From the NCBI GenBank assembly GCA_038230275.1, contig JBBRNO010000015.1, forward strand, positions 18,977 to 82,976: DNA of 64,000 nt, read 5' to 3'. Origin of the DNA: JANXXV01 sp038230275 (GTDB taxonomy: Bacteria > Acidobacteriota > Terriglobia > Bryobacterales > Bryobacteraceae). The notes beneath the pieces are model-generated. The model was not told where the DNA came from and did no database searches. It worked only from the letters and a program-made list of their open reading frames with translations. Shown one piece after another: positions 35,368 through 43,784 of the stretch (position 1 is the stretch's first letter; every line of letters starts with the position of its first letter). The translations under genes and the position numbers were made by a program.

Positions 35368-36168
35368 ATGCCGTTATTGCAGGGAAAGAAAGTCTTGATT
35401 ACAGGAGCGTCGTCCGGCATTGGCCAGGCTATCGCGGTGCGCTTTGCGCGCGAAGGCGCCGACGTCGCCATCAACTATCGCAGTGGCGCTGACCAGGCGG
35501 AAGTCACCAGACAGATGGCCCGCCAGGCGCGCACCAATGGAACCGGCCGGGAGCTTCTTGTCCAAGCCGATGTTTCGAATGAAGAACAGGTGAAGAGCAT
35601 GTTCGCCAAAGTGATCGAACAATTCGGATCGATCGACGTTCTGGTGAATAACGCGGGCATTCAGAAGCCGTGTCCTAGCCACGAGATTGAGGCCGCCGAC
35701 TTCGACCGCATCATCGCCGTGAATCTGCGCGGCCCGTTCCTGTGCGCGCGCGAAGCCATCCGGCATTTTCTCCCGCGCGGCGGCGGCGTCATCCTGAACA
35801 ATTCCAGCGTTCATGAGATCATTCCCAAGCCGAAGTACTTGAGCTACTCCATCAGTAAAGGGGGTATGGAGAACCTCACCAAGTCCCTGGCGCTGGAGTA
35901 TGCAGGCAATGGGATCCGCGTTAACGCCGTCGGCCCCGGCGCCGTCGTAACCCCTATCAATAAAGCGTGGATAGACAACCCGAAGGCGCGCGGCGAGGTG
36001 GAGAGCCACATTCCCATGGCGCGTGCGGCGGCTGCCGACGAGATCGCCTCGGTATTCGCCTTTCTCGCCTCGGATCAGGCTTCGTATGTCACCGGCCAGA
36101 CCATATTCGCCTGCGGAGGCCTCACGCTCTACCCGGAATTCCGTGTAGCTTGGTCTTCAGGAGAATAA
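35368..36168 (+). CDS. Short-chain dehydrogenase/reductase (glucose dehydrogenase-like)
   Basis: About 266 residues from ATG 35368, which follows a strong GAGGAGG at 5-7 nt. Classical SDR: TGASSGIGQAIA cofactor motif, NNAGIQ, catalytic Ser in NNSSVHE, and YSISKGG (YxxxK). The Arg in NYRSGAD suggests NADP use. Similar sequences act as glucose 1-dehydrogenases or related sugar/alcohol reductases; the substrate is unproven. The next SDR starts 1 nt after its stop. Confidence 0.9.
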   Translation: MPLLQGKKVLITGASSGIGQAIAVRFAREGADVAINYRSGADQAEVTRQMARQARTNGTGRELLVQADVSNEEQVKSMFAKVIEQFGSIDVLVNNAGIQKPCPSHEIEAADFDRIIAVNLRGPFLCAREAIRHFLPRGGGVILNNSSVHEIIPKPKYLSYSISKGGMENLTKSLALEYAGNGIRVNAVGPGAVVTPINKAWIDNPKARGEVESHIPMARAAAADEIASVFAFLASDQASYVTGQTIFACGGLTLYPEFRVAWSSGE

Positions 36169-36169
36169 G

Positions 36170-36853
36170 ATGAATCTCGATAACAAAGTGGTACTGATTA
36201 CCGGCGCCAAAGGCGGCCTGGGAAACTTTGTGACCCATGCCTTTCTGGAAGCCGGCGCCCGCGTGATTGGCGTTTCCCGGTCGATTCAGGACGCAGACTT
36301 TCCTCATCCCCACTTCTCGGCGGCGCAAGCGGAGCTTTCGAGTGCGAACCAGGCACGCGAGCTGATCGCGAAGTTTACCCGAATCGATGCCGTGGTTCAT
36401 CTGGTCGGTACTTTTGCCGGAGGGCAGACCGTGGCTGAGACTGACGACGCTACGTTTGAGAAGATGTTCAGCACCAATTTCAAGTCGGCGCTTTATTTGA
36501 TTCAGGCCGTTGTGCCGCTGATGCGCGAAGCCGGCGCCGGTCACATTCTGGCCATCGGCAGCCGCGCAGCGCTGGAACCGCAGCCAGCTATCGGAGCGTA
36601 CGCTGCCTCCAAGGCTGCGCTGCTGGCACTCATCCGCACCGTCGCACTCGAGAACAACGACAAGAAAATCTCCGCGAATATCGTTCTCCCGGCCACCATG
36701 GACACGCCTGCAAATCGCTCAGCCATGCCACAGGCGGATTACTCCAAATGGGTACAGCCGGCCGAAGTCGCAAACCTGCTGGTCCATTTAGCCGCCAGCC
36801 AACCGGGGCAAATTAGTGGCACTGCAATTCCGATCTACGGCGGGGAACTCTAG
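36170..36853 (+). CDS. Short-chain dehydrogenase/reductase
   Basis: 227 residues. Cofactor motif TGAKGGLGNFV, HLVGTFAGG in place of NNAG, catalytic Ser in AIGSRAALEP and YAASKAALLAL. It starts 2 nt after the preceding SDR stop and ends 3 nt before the small membrane-protein gene, so all are likely one transcript. It is closer to the DHRS-like short reductases than to its neighbour. Substrate unknown. Confidence 0.88.
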   Translation: MNLDNKVVLITGAKGGLGNFVTHAFLEAGARVIGVSRSIQDADFPHPHFSAAQAELSSANQARELIAKFTRIDAVVHLVGTFAGGQTVAETDDATFEKMFSTNFKSALYLIQAVVPLMREAGAGHILAIGSRAALEPQPAIGAYAASKAALLALIRTVALENNDKKISANIVLPATMDTPANRSAMPQADYSKWVQPAEVANLLVHLAASQPGQISGTAIPIYGGEL

Positions 36854-36856
36854 GCG

Positions 36857-37051
36857 ATGATCGCCGTCAGATTCCTGATGGCATATGCCGCTTTCGGTTT
36901 GCTGTTCGCCGTTGTCTTCGTAGCCACCGGTGTTGGCCGTATAGACCATGCGGCGGCGAGGTCCAGCCTTGGATTCCGGTTGATGATTCTTCCGGGCGCT
37001 GCCGCTTTATGGCCGCTGCTTTTGTTTCGTTGGATCGGTATACGTCAATGA
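36857..37051 (+). CDS. Small two-helix membrane protein, first of an ATGA-linked set
   Basis: 64 residues with two hydrophobic helices (about 5-25 and 40-58) around GVGRIDHAAARSSLGFRL, ending in FRWIGIRQ. No known domain. Its TGA overlaps the next start codon as ATGA (37048-37051). The pattern GFRLMILPGAAALWPLLL looks conserved, and the overlap shows it is translated with the following genes. Likely a small subunit or assembly partner of the cytochrome-Rieske protein. Confidence 0.75.
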   Translation: MIAVRFLMAYAAFGLLFAVVFVATGVGRIDHAAARSSLGFRLMILPGAAALWPLLLFRWIGIRQ

Positions 37052-37191
37052 CACGTCCCATGCGCCGGGCTCACGGCTGGATCTGGATAACGCTCGCCCT
37101 GCTGCTCCCGGCAGTGTGGATTGCGGCACTCGGCGCCCGCAGGCCAACCACGCCGCGGAATTGGAGCGTGTCCTGGGAGAAGCTTCGATGA
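37048..37191 (+). CDS. Very small membrane protein (47 residues)
   Basis: A single transmembrane helix follows a basic start (TRPMRRAHGWIWITLALLLP), which sets the N-terminus in the cytosol. Both ends overlap neighbours by 4 nt (ATGA at 37048 and 37188). Alone it would be dismissed; the chain of overlaps and the proper topology argue for a real gene. Possibly a subunit of the membrane redox complex encoded next. Confidence 0.68.
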   Translation: MTRPMRRAHGWIWITLALLLPAVWIAALGARRPTTPRNWSVSWEKLR

Positions 37192-38192
37192 GTGTCGAAT
37201 ACCAGGCGATCGGCTGGAATCGTCAAAAGCGAATCTACGACGGCGTTCTAGCGGCTTTCGTGTTCGCCTACCTCGCTATTTTCCTCGGTGCCGGCGCGGT
37301 GGTCCATCCAAACGCTACCGCGGAAACACTTCTCATCCGCGCGTTCGGCACGCTGGCGCTGCTGCTGCTTCACGTAATCCTTTGTATCGGACCACTGTGT
37401 AGATTGGACCGCCGGTTCCTCCCGCTGCTCTATAACCGGCGGCACCTGGGCGTCACCATGTTTCTCTTCGCCTTGGCGCACGGGCTCTTTTCGCTGATCC
37501 AATTTCACGCTCTGGGCAATCTGAATCCGCTGGTCAGTCTCTTTGTCAGCGGCCCATTCCAAGTCTTTGGATTCTTCGCCCTGCTGATCCTCTTTGTGAT
37601 GGCCGCCACCAGCCACGATTTCTGGCTGCACAACCTCTCAGCGCCGGTCTGGAAGTGCATTCACATGATGGTCTACGCCGCCTACGCGCTATTGATCGCC
37701 CACGTCAGCCTGGGCGCATTGCAATCGGAAACAAGCCCGCTGCTCGCGTCTATGTTGGGGCTCGGGATCGCGGTAGTCGTTTCGTTGCAACTCGCGGCTG
37801 CGCTCAAGGAACGGCGTCTGGATCGGGAACGGACAGACGCCCTGGCGGATGGTTTCGTCGAGGTTGGGGAAACGCAAAGTATTCCGCAGGACCGCGCCAA
37901 GGTGGTCACGCTTTCCGGTGAGCGCGTGGCCGTGTTCCGCTACGGCGGCAAGGTCTCCGCCATCTCAAATGTTTGCCGTCATCAGAACGGTCCGCTTGGG
38001 GAAGGCCGCATTATCGACGGGTGCGTTACCTGCCCCTGGCACGGCTATCAATACCTGCCGGACTCGGGTGCCTCACCGCCGCCGTTTACTGAAAAGGTGC
38101 CTACGTTTCAAACAAAGATCGTTGGCGCCAAAGTCTTCGTACATCCCTGCGCGCATCCGCCGGGTACGCGGTTGGAGCCCTCCGTCTTATGA
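37188..38192 (+). CDS. Cytochrome b-like (ferric reductase/MsrQ type) protein fused to a Rieske domain
   Basis: 334 residues from ATG 37188. The N-terminal two thirds have about six hydrophobic helices with spaced histidines fit for heme b (LLHVILCIGP, RRHLGV, LAHGLF, SHDFWLHN, KCIHMM, LIAHVSLG), like ferric-reductase transmembrane proteins. The C-terminal 100 residues are a Rieske domain with both cluster motifs, CRHQNGPLG and CPWHGYQY (CxH and CxxH). The Rieske domain would lie in the cytosol or periplasm depending on helix count. Electron donor and acceptor unknown. Overlaps both neighbours by 4 nt. Confidence 0.9.
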   Translation: MSVEYQAIGWNRQKRIYDGVLAAFVFAYLAIFLGAGAVVHPNATAETLLIRAFGTLALLLLHVILCIGPLCRLDRRFLPLLYNRRHLGVTMFLFALAHGLFSLIQFHALGNLNPLVSLFVSGPFQVFGFFALLILFVMAATSHDFWLHNLSAPVWKCIHMMVYAAYALLIAHVSLGALQSETSPLLASMLGLGIAVVVSLQLAAALKERRLDRERTDALADGFVEVGETQSIPQDRAKVVTLSGERVAVFRYGGKVSAISNVCRHQNGPLGEGRIIDGCVTCPWHGYQYLPDSGASPPPFTEKVPTFQTKIVGAKVFVHPCAHPPGTRLEPSVL

Positions 38193-38890
38193 CAGACGAT
38201 GCGGAATTCTATATCGGGTATTTGCCGCGGGCTCCCCGGAACATCGGCCGATTTGTAGTGCGCATCGTCGCGGCGCTCTGCGCCTTCGGCGCGGCCGCTG
38301 CCATTCTGTTGGTACTCTCTCAATCGCCCTTCGCCGCCAGCACTTTCGAATATCAGCAGTATCGCGAATACACCGGCACCATCGAAGCGTGGCCGTATCC
38401 CATCTTGTTAAGCAAGGGCCACAGCTTCCTTCTTGTCGCGCCCGGCAAACATGGCTTCACAGGAAACTCCACCAACGTCCGGCTCAAGGGCGCACTCATC
38501 CACAGAGAGGGTGTGGAAATGCTTGAGGTGCTGCCAGAGTCGGTAGTGCAAATTGCGGCCGCCAATGGAACGGCTGATGCCACGGTGAGCCTGGGACAAG
38601 TGACTCTCTCGGGAGAAATTGTGGACAGCAAGTGCTACCTCGGTGTGATGAATCCCGGTCAAGGCAAAGTTCACCGGGACTGCGCCGTTCGCTGCATCAG
38701 CGGAGGGGTTCCTCCGGCTTTCGTGGTTTATGACGCGTCTGGTCAATCCAGAACCATCCTGCTCACCGGCGCCGGCCGCGAGGTCCTGGACTACGTTGCC
38801 AAGCCGGTTCAGATTCGCGGCAGTTTACTGCGCAAGGGCTCCGTCTACGTTTTGCAAACGACTCTCCAGGGCATCCACCTCACGGAATAA
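38189..38890 (+). CDS. Membrane-anchored protein with conserved cysteines, partner of the Rieske protein
   Basis: 233 residues. The N-terminal segment RNIGRFVVRIVAALCAFGAAAAILLVL is a membrane anchor; the rest is exported. The C-terminal half has DSKCYLGVMNPGQGKVHRDCAVRCISGGVPPAF with three cysteines in a pattern that looks metal- or disulfide-forming. No recognised family. It starts inside the stop of the Rieske fusion gene (ATGA), closing the four-gene chain. Confidence 0.8.
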   Translation: MTDDAEFYIGYLPRAPRNIGRFVVRIVAALCAFGAAAAILLVLSQSPFAASTFEYQQYREYTGTIEAWPYPILLSKGHSFLLVAPGKHGFTGNSTNVRLKGALIHREGVEMLEVLPESVVQIAAANGTADATVSLGQVTLSGEIVDSKCYLGVMNPGQGKVHRDCAVRCISGGVPPAFVVYDASGQSRTILLTGAGREVLDYVAKPVQIRGSLLRKGSVYVLQTTLQGIHLTE

Positions 38891-38919
38891 ACCGCACGGC
38901 ACGCCGGATAGTACAGGCA

Positions 38920-40638
38920 GTGCCGACCACTGCTCTCACCTCCGCCGCCATTGCAGACACTTACTCCATACTGCAATCGCAAGAATTAGCCAAGCCGATT
39001 TCGGAGCGATTGCTGGACCATCTCGAAGTCAAATACAACCTCGCCGCGCGCGACCTGGATCGTATCCCCCGCAAGGGCCCGGCGCTTGTCGTTTCGAATC
39101 ATCCATTCGGCATTCTGGAAGGCGCGGTGCTGGCGACGGCTATGTTACGTCTTCGTCCGGATGTACGATTCCTGGCGAACAGCTTGCTGGCGGTGATTCC
39201 GGAGCTGCGCGATCTGGTGATCCCCGTCGATCCCGACGGTTCAACGTCCGCCAACCCGGCGGCCCTGCGCAGAGCGCTGGAGTTTCTTAGGGGCGGGGGA
39301 CTGCTGATTGTCTTTCCCGCAGGCGAGGTGTCCCATTTCCATTGGCGTCAAGCCTCCATCACAGACCGCGCTTGGAGCCCCACCATCGCCAGAATGATTC
39401 AGATCATGGTGCGCCGGGGAATACCCGTGCCGGTATTTCCGGTCTTCATCGGCGGCGCCAATAGCCTGCTGTTTCAGGCCGCGGGCATGGTTCATGCAAA
39501 GTTGCGGACGGCGTTGCTCGCCCGCGAACTGCTGAACAAGCGCCGCACCACCGTGGATGTGCGCATTGGCAGCCCAATCGACGGCCAGAAGCTGATGGGG
39601 ATCCCGAGCGACGAAGAGCGAATTCAGTATCTGCGCTGGCGGACCTATTTGCTGGCCAACCGAAGCCCGTTCAAAGCGAACACCCGAGTTCGTGCCGCCA
39701 CACGTCCGCGCAAAAACTTGGAGCCCGTCGCACCCGCGGCCGATGCCCTGCGGATGATTCACGAGGTATCCTTACTCCGGCCCGATGAGTGCCTGGCAAA
39801 ATCGGGCGACCTCAAAGTCTACCTCGCCCATGCGCAGCGAATTCCCGCCGTGCTGCAAGAGATTGGACGCTTGCGGGAGATCACGTTTCGCGCCGTGGGC
39901 GAGGGTACAGGAAAGGCACGCGACCTTGATTCCTTCGACGTTCACTATCTTCACCTATTCGTCTGGCACTCCGTGAATCACGAAGTCGTAGGCGCCTACC
40001 GTCTGGGCACAGTGGATGGCCCGCTGTACACCGCGTCGCTCTTTCAATACGGCCGCGCGTTTCTCGAAAGACTCGGACCGGCAGTTGAGCTAGGCCGGTC
40101 TTTCATTCGCGCCGAATATCAGAAGGGCTTCACGCCCTTACTGTTGCTCTGGAAAGGGATCGGCAAATTCATTGCCAGGAACCCGCGGTACAAGACACTC
40201 TTTGGACCGGTGAGTATCAGCAACCAATATCAGTCGATATCCCGCGAGTTGATGGTCTCCTTCCTGGAACGCCACGCATCGCTGCGGGGATGGAGAGAGC
40301 TGATCACGAACCGCATTCCCTTCCGGAGTAAGCACGCGGGCCAGATGCTCCAGCCCAATGTGCCCAGCAACGTGTTCGGACTGGAGGAACTGTCCGTTGT
40401 TGTCTCCGACCTGGAACCGAATCACGCCGGAGTGCCGGTGTTGCTGCGCCAGTATCTGCGTCTTGGCGGCAAGCTGTTGGGGTTCAACGTGGACCCCGAA
40501 TTTTCAGATGCCTTGGATGGGCTGATCCTCGTGGATCTAACCCAGACGGAACCAAAACTACTTGAGCGCTACCTCGGCAAGAACGAGGCCGCTCAATTTC
40601 TCGCCTTTCAGGAGACTCGGCAATATGCCACACAGTAG
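38920..40638 (+). CDS. Lysophospholipid acyltransferase fused to GNAT N-acyltransferase (ornithine-lipid synthase-like)
   Basis: 572 residues, GTG start at 38920. N-terminal PlsC-like acyltransferase (about 40-260): SNHPFGILEG, with the catalytic His/acid pair, and FPAGEVSHF. C-terminal OlsB-like hemolysin/GNAT domain (about 300-510): REITFRAVGEGTGKARDLDSFD, VGAYRLG and GRSFIRAEYQKGFTPLLLLWKGI. Ornithine-lipid synthesis needs both activities, an OlsB-type N-acylation and an OlsA-type O-acylation, so the fusion could make such an aminolipid alone, as OlsF does; the domain order here should be compared with OlsF. The amino acid head group is unknown. Confidence 0.85.
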   Translation: MPTTALTSAAIADTYSILQSQELAKPISERLLDHLEVKYNLAARDLDRIPRKGPALVVSNHPFGILEGAVLATAMLRLRPDVRFLANSLLAVIPELRDLVIPVDPDGSTSANPAALRRALEFLRGGGLLIVFPAGEVSHFHWRQASITDRAWSPTIARMIQIMVRRGIPVPVFPVFIGGANSLLFQAAGMVHAKLRTALLARELLNKRRTTVDVRIGSPIDGQKLMGIPSDEERIQYLRWRTYLLANRSPFKANTRVRAATRPRKNLEPVAPAADALRMIHEVSLLRPDECLAKSGDLKVYLAHAQRIPAVLQEIGRLREITFRAVGEGTGKARDLDSFDVHYLHLFVWHSVNHEVVGAYRLGTVDGPLYTASLFQYGRAFLERLGPAVELGRSFIRAEYQKGFTPLLLLWKGIGKFIARNPRYKTLFGPVSISNQYQSISRELMVSFLERHASLRGWRELITNRIPFRSKHAGQMLQPNVPSNVFGLEELSVVVSDLEPNHAGVPVLLRQYLRLGGKLLGFNVDPEFSDALDGLILVDLTQTEPKLLERYLGKNEAAQFLAFQETRQYATQ

Positions 40639-41029
40639 AGCATTCACAATTACCAGCTGGCTGCTGCGGGGAACCGTGGCCGTCATTCTGTTGCAAACCC
40701 TTTTCTTCAAATTCACCGGAGCGAAGGAATCGGTCTACATCTTCTCGACACTCGGATTGGAGCCCTGGGGCCGGATTGGCTCCGGCGTTGCCGAGTTGAT
40801 CGCCGCCATCCTGGTGCTCTTGCCGAGTACCCTGATTTTCGGCGCAGCCTTGTCGCTGGCGGTCATCAGCGGCGCCATCGCCGGGCACCTAACGAAGTTG
40901 GGGATTGCGCTGCCGGCCGTGGGCGATCATGGCGAGCTCTTCGCTCTCGCTGTCATCGTTTTCGTTTGCTCGGCGGCCGTTCTGATTTTGCACCGGCGGG
41001 AGCTTCCGTTCCAGACACAATCTGATTAG
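40625..41029 (+). CDS. DoxX-like membrane protein
   Basis: 134 residues from ATG 40625, overlapping the acyltransferase stop. Four hydrophobic helices; ITSWLLRGTVAVILLQTLFFKFTGAKESVYIFSTLGLEPWGRIGSGVAELIAAILVLLP fits the DoxX/SURF4-like family apart from small changes. The role of the family is not settled. Its last 141 nt lie antisense to the C-terminus of the DedA/ATP-grasp gene. Given as adjacent short pieces the key stretches are LLQTLFFKFTGAKE and GSGVAELIAAILVL. Confidence 0.78.
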   Translation: MPHSRAFTITSWLLRGTVAVILLQTLFFKFTGAKESVYIFSTLGLEPWGRIGSGVAELIAAILVLLPSTLIFGAALSLAVISGAIAGHLTKLGIALPAVGDHGELFALAVIVFVCSAAVLILHRRELPFQTQSD

Positions 41030-42514
41030 CTCCACCACCCGCATCGGTCTCGCTCCTGCCTCGCAGTTCCTCGCTCCAATCTCAAATGCAAGGGCCCACT
41101 GCCGGAACATCACGCGGTAGGCCTCCCACACGCTCACCGCAGGGTCGTAGACGTGCGTGGCTTCGGAAGAAACTCCGTTCAATTCAATCACTCGGAACTC
41201 GCCGTTCCGCAAAGCTTCCAACGATGGAGTACGAACGTCGTAGCGGCCGAAGTAGAAGCCGGCATATGCTTTGCTGACGCGGTCGACGGCTTCTTCCAAA
41301 GCCGGTGTGCGGTACTGCCCGCCGTCCAGAAAGACGGCGCCGCGGCAATGGGATCCGAGTTCCACCAGTTGGACGCGCTCTCCGCAAGCGGGCACGCTGT
41401 CCATTGGCGCCTTGCAGGATTGTCGGTAAATGGATGCCATGCAGACCGCGCGGGAATCGCGCAGGGTTAGCTCGGCCAGAGTGCTACGGCCGTCGCCTTC
41501 CAGCGACGGGAATTGTTTGAGCGTAATCGAGAAGATGGCGCCGCGGGGTTTGTCTGGAAGCCGGTAGTAGAACAGACCAAATTCCATCCCACCGATGTAT
41601 CGCTGGATGATGGTGTCACCGGATGCAGCGTCCAGATAGGACCGCAACTCTTCCCGCGACCGGATCACGGCGACGCCCGCTCCACGCTCACCGACATCGG
41701 GTTTGAGAACCACCGGAAACTCCAATGCGTGATCCTTCATGAATTGTTCCGCGTGCTGCATCTTCTCTGAAGAGAGTAATGCAAACTCCGCCACCGCACC
41801 GTGTTCACCGCTCAGCCGGGTAAGTATGTCCGACTTCGATTCGCCCACCAATCCGCCGCCCGGAATGCCGGGGTTTGCCGCGGTGAAGAGGGTGATTGAC
41901 CGATGCTTGATCGCCAGCAAGAGAAAGTACGGAATCAGTGGAAGATAGGCAAGCCAAGACGGCCAAAACTCCCAGCGAACGATGCGCCGCAGAGATCCGA
42001 TCAGACGCCGGCGCCTCGAGGAACTAATCGATCGCAGACCCAGCACCATTGCCGCCACAGCGCCTACTAGAAGACTCGAATTGCTGCTTTTGAGGAACCG
42101 ATCGCCGAACAGCACCGTTGCGCCGACCAGCAAGGGCGTCCATACCGTTGCCGCCAGAAGCAGGTATGCGGCGAACTGCCAGAAGCGGCCGCGAAGAAAG
42201 CCAGCTGCTAGGTACGTCGGAAGCCGCAGGCCCGGTGTGAAACGGCTGAGAAAAATGACGACGGAACCCCGAGCCGCCAACCACGTTCCGGCGCTGGCCA
42301 GCTTGTCCGCTGGTACCCAATGCGACACGGAACGTCCGAACAACCGGCCAGTTAGAAACAGGAGCAGATCTCCGCAGAAGATTCCAGTCAGGCAAGCCAG
42401 GGTGCCGGCGAAGAAGCCAAGGTGGCCCTGGGAGACCAGTACGCCGGTAGCAATGCAAGTCAGGTCTTCACTGGCAAAGGTGGCTAGAGCAATGAGCAGT
42501 AATTGTAAGGGCAT
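40889..42514 (-). CDS. DedA/VTT membrane domain fused to an ATP-grasp ligase domain
   Basis: About 541 residues from ATG 42514. N-terminal DedA/VTT domain (about 10-190) with FFAGTLACLTGIFCGDLLLFLTGR and the re-entrant SRFTPGLRLPTYLAAGF. A hydrophobic link leads to an ATP-grasp domain (about 250-500): FPVVLKPDVGERGAGVAVI, IIQRYIGGMEFGLFYYR, and metal-binding FRVIELNGVSSEATHVYDP. The ligase substrate is unknown. The C-terminal 47 codons run antisense to DoxX, and the start overlaps the upstream NRDE gene by 47 nt. Confidence 0.87.
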   Translation of the reverse strand: MPLQLLLIALATFASEDLTCIATGVLVSQGHLGFFAGTLACLTGIFCGDLLLFLTGRLFGRSVSHWVPADKLASAGTWLAARGSVVIFLSRFTPGLRLPTYLAAGFLRGRFWQFAAYLLLAATVWTPLLVGATVLFGDRFLKSSNSSLLVGAVAAMVLGLRSISSSRRRRLIGSLRRIVRWEFWPSWLAYLPLIPYFLLLAIKHRSITLFTAANPGIPGGGLVGESKSDILTRLSGEHGAVAEFALLSSEKMQHAEQFMKDHALEFPVVLKPDVGERGAGVAVIRSREELRSYLDAASGDTIIQRYIGGMEFGLFYYRLPDKPRGAIFSITLKQFPSLEGDGRSTLAELTLRDSRAVCMASIYRQSCKAPMDSVPACGERVQLVELGSHCRGAVFLDGGQYRTPALEEAVDRVSKAYAGFYFGRYDVRTPSLEALRNGEFRVIELNGVSSEATHVYDPAVSVWEAYRVMFRQWALAFEIGARNCEAGARPMRVVELIRLCLERKLPPVQNQNGRRANENDDSESEELAMIAHGRQRNPQLR

Positions 42515-43184
42515 GGGATTCGAGTCCGTCGTAGTAGAAGTCAATCTGCGCATCCGACACTTTCACCCTGCTGAAGCTGACGGTCCTGGCATCAGGCCGC
42601 TGCATGAATGTGGAATACGCGTCTGGCGCCTGACCAACGCTGTAGTGGAAAGCGTTGAGCACCGTGGCGTCCAGCTTCCCGAGGCGCTGCACAAGCCGTT
42701 CGAATTCCAGCCGGCGCCGGGCACAGACTTCGCGTGTGTCGAATGACGAAGAAGTCAGTGGTACGCAGCGATCGCCATCGAGTACGACCGAGAGTTGAAC
42801 GCCATCCCACTCCAGAACGGCGGCGGGCCGATGGGGCTCCAGGGCAACGATCGTGAAGGGAGCGTATACCGAAAGGTCGTTGTTCGACGCTCGCTCCGCG
42901 GCATCGTCGACAGAGTGTGATGTCATCAGGTCCAGCAGCAACAGCCCCCGGCTTCTGTGGCTAGCGGCGCGAGATCCATTCCCGTTCAGCAGGCAGACGG
43001 ACACGCCGAACTGGTTCGCACCAATCCACGATCCTCCGAAATCTCCATCGGCGGGCGCGATGAATCGCACGCCATCCCGTGTCCCGATTCGTGGTGGAGT
43101 GGCCTGCGCGCGAGTTCTTTTCTCATCCCGGTTGCAGAACAACTGGTATCCATCGCCGTCATGCACCCAACTCACCGTGCACAT
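42468..43184 (-). CDS. NRDE (TANGO2) family protein
   Basis: 238 residues. Begins MCTVSWVHDGDGYQLFCNRDEKRTR with the NRDE motif, N-terminal-nucleophile-like Cys2, and GGSWIGANQFGVSVCLLN. TANGO2 proteins are implicated in heme or lipid handling in eukaryotes; the bacterial role is unclear. The ATG overlaps the DinB stop (TGATG), and the 3' end overlaps the DedA/ATP-grasp start, so the three minus-strand genes form an operon. Confidence 0.88.
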   Translation of the reverse strand: MCTVSWVHDGDGYQLFCNRDEKRTRAQATPPRIGTRDGVRFIAPADGDFGGSWIGANQFGVSVCLLNGNGSRAASHRSRGLLLLDLMTSHSVDDAAERASNNDLSVYAPFTIVALEPHRPAAVLEWDGVQLSVVLDGDRCVPLTSSSFDTREVCARRRLEFERLVQRLGKLDATVLNAFHYSVGQAPDAYSTFMQRPDARTVSFSRVKVSDAQIDFYYDGLESHALTITAHCSSHLCQ

Positions 43185-43711
43185 CAGGCGGCCGCTTTTC
43201 TGGCCAGGTGACGCAAGGTGGACGGCGCCATCCCGAAGTCAGGATTTACCGCGAGGCCATGCGCCCTAAGTGTCATCGCGATCAAGGCAAAGTGGTGGAT
43301 GGTATGGCTGCTGAGCACTTGGAGTTCGCGTCCCACCGAAGATGGCAGGTAGCCAAATTCTTCCATCCGCACGCCGACAGCGGAGTCGCGTCGGAGGTTC
43401 AAGGTTGTCTCCAGGCGACGGATAATCGAACAGATCTTTCCTGTAGCGGCCGAACGGCTGTTCTCCACCATCTCGTCCCGTTTCCGCGCGTCGTAGTCGA
43501 TGCGCCCTGTAACGAGGCCATCCAGGAAGCATTCATAGAACTCCAGAATGTGCCGCAGGTGGCCTCCCACGCGATGAGGCGCCAATGCATGCGGCGACGT
43601 GCTGAAGGTTGCGTCGTCAATCGATTGAACAATGGCAAGCGCCTGCCGCAGCCAGGTTATGTTGACTTCCACCAGGACGGCCTGCCGGATATACAGTGTG
43701 TTGTTTTCCAT
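43184..43711 (-). CDS. DinB-like protein
   Basis: 175 residues. Four-helix DinB fold: HRVGGHLRHILEFYECFLDGL with the first metal His and SSHTIHHFALIAMTLRAHG with the second pair. It has no signal peptide, unlike the exported DinB protein at 24.4 kb. First gene of the DinB / NRDE / DedA-ATP-grasp operon. Possible thiol or metal enzyme, substrate unknown. Confidence 0.8.
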   Translation of the reverse strand: MENNTLYIRQAVLVEVNITWLRQALAIVQSIDDATFSTSPHALAPHRVGGHLRHILEFYECFLDGLVTGRIDYDARKRDEMVENSRSAATGKICSIIRRLETTLNLRRDSAVGVRMEEFGYLPSSVGRELQVLSSHTIHHFALIAMTLRAHGLAVNPDFGMAPSTLRHLARKAAA

Positions 43712-43784
43712 CGCGGTCTATGGCAGGGATATCCGTTCGGCCCCGCGATTTATTCCCGGGAATAACCGGCTGCCGGGAAGCATT

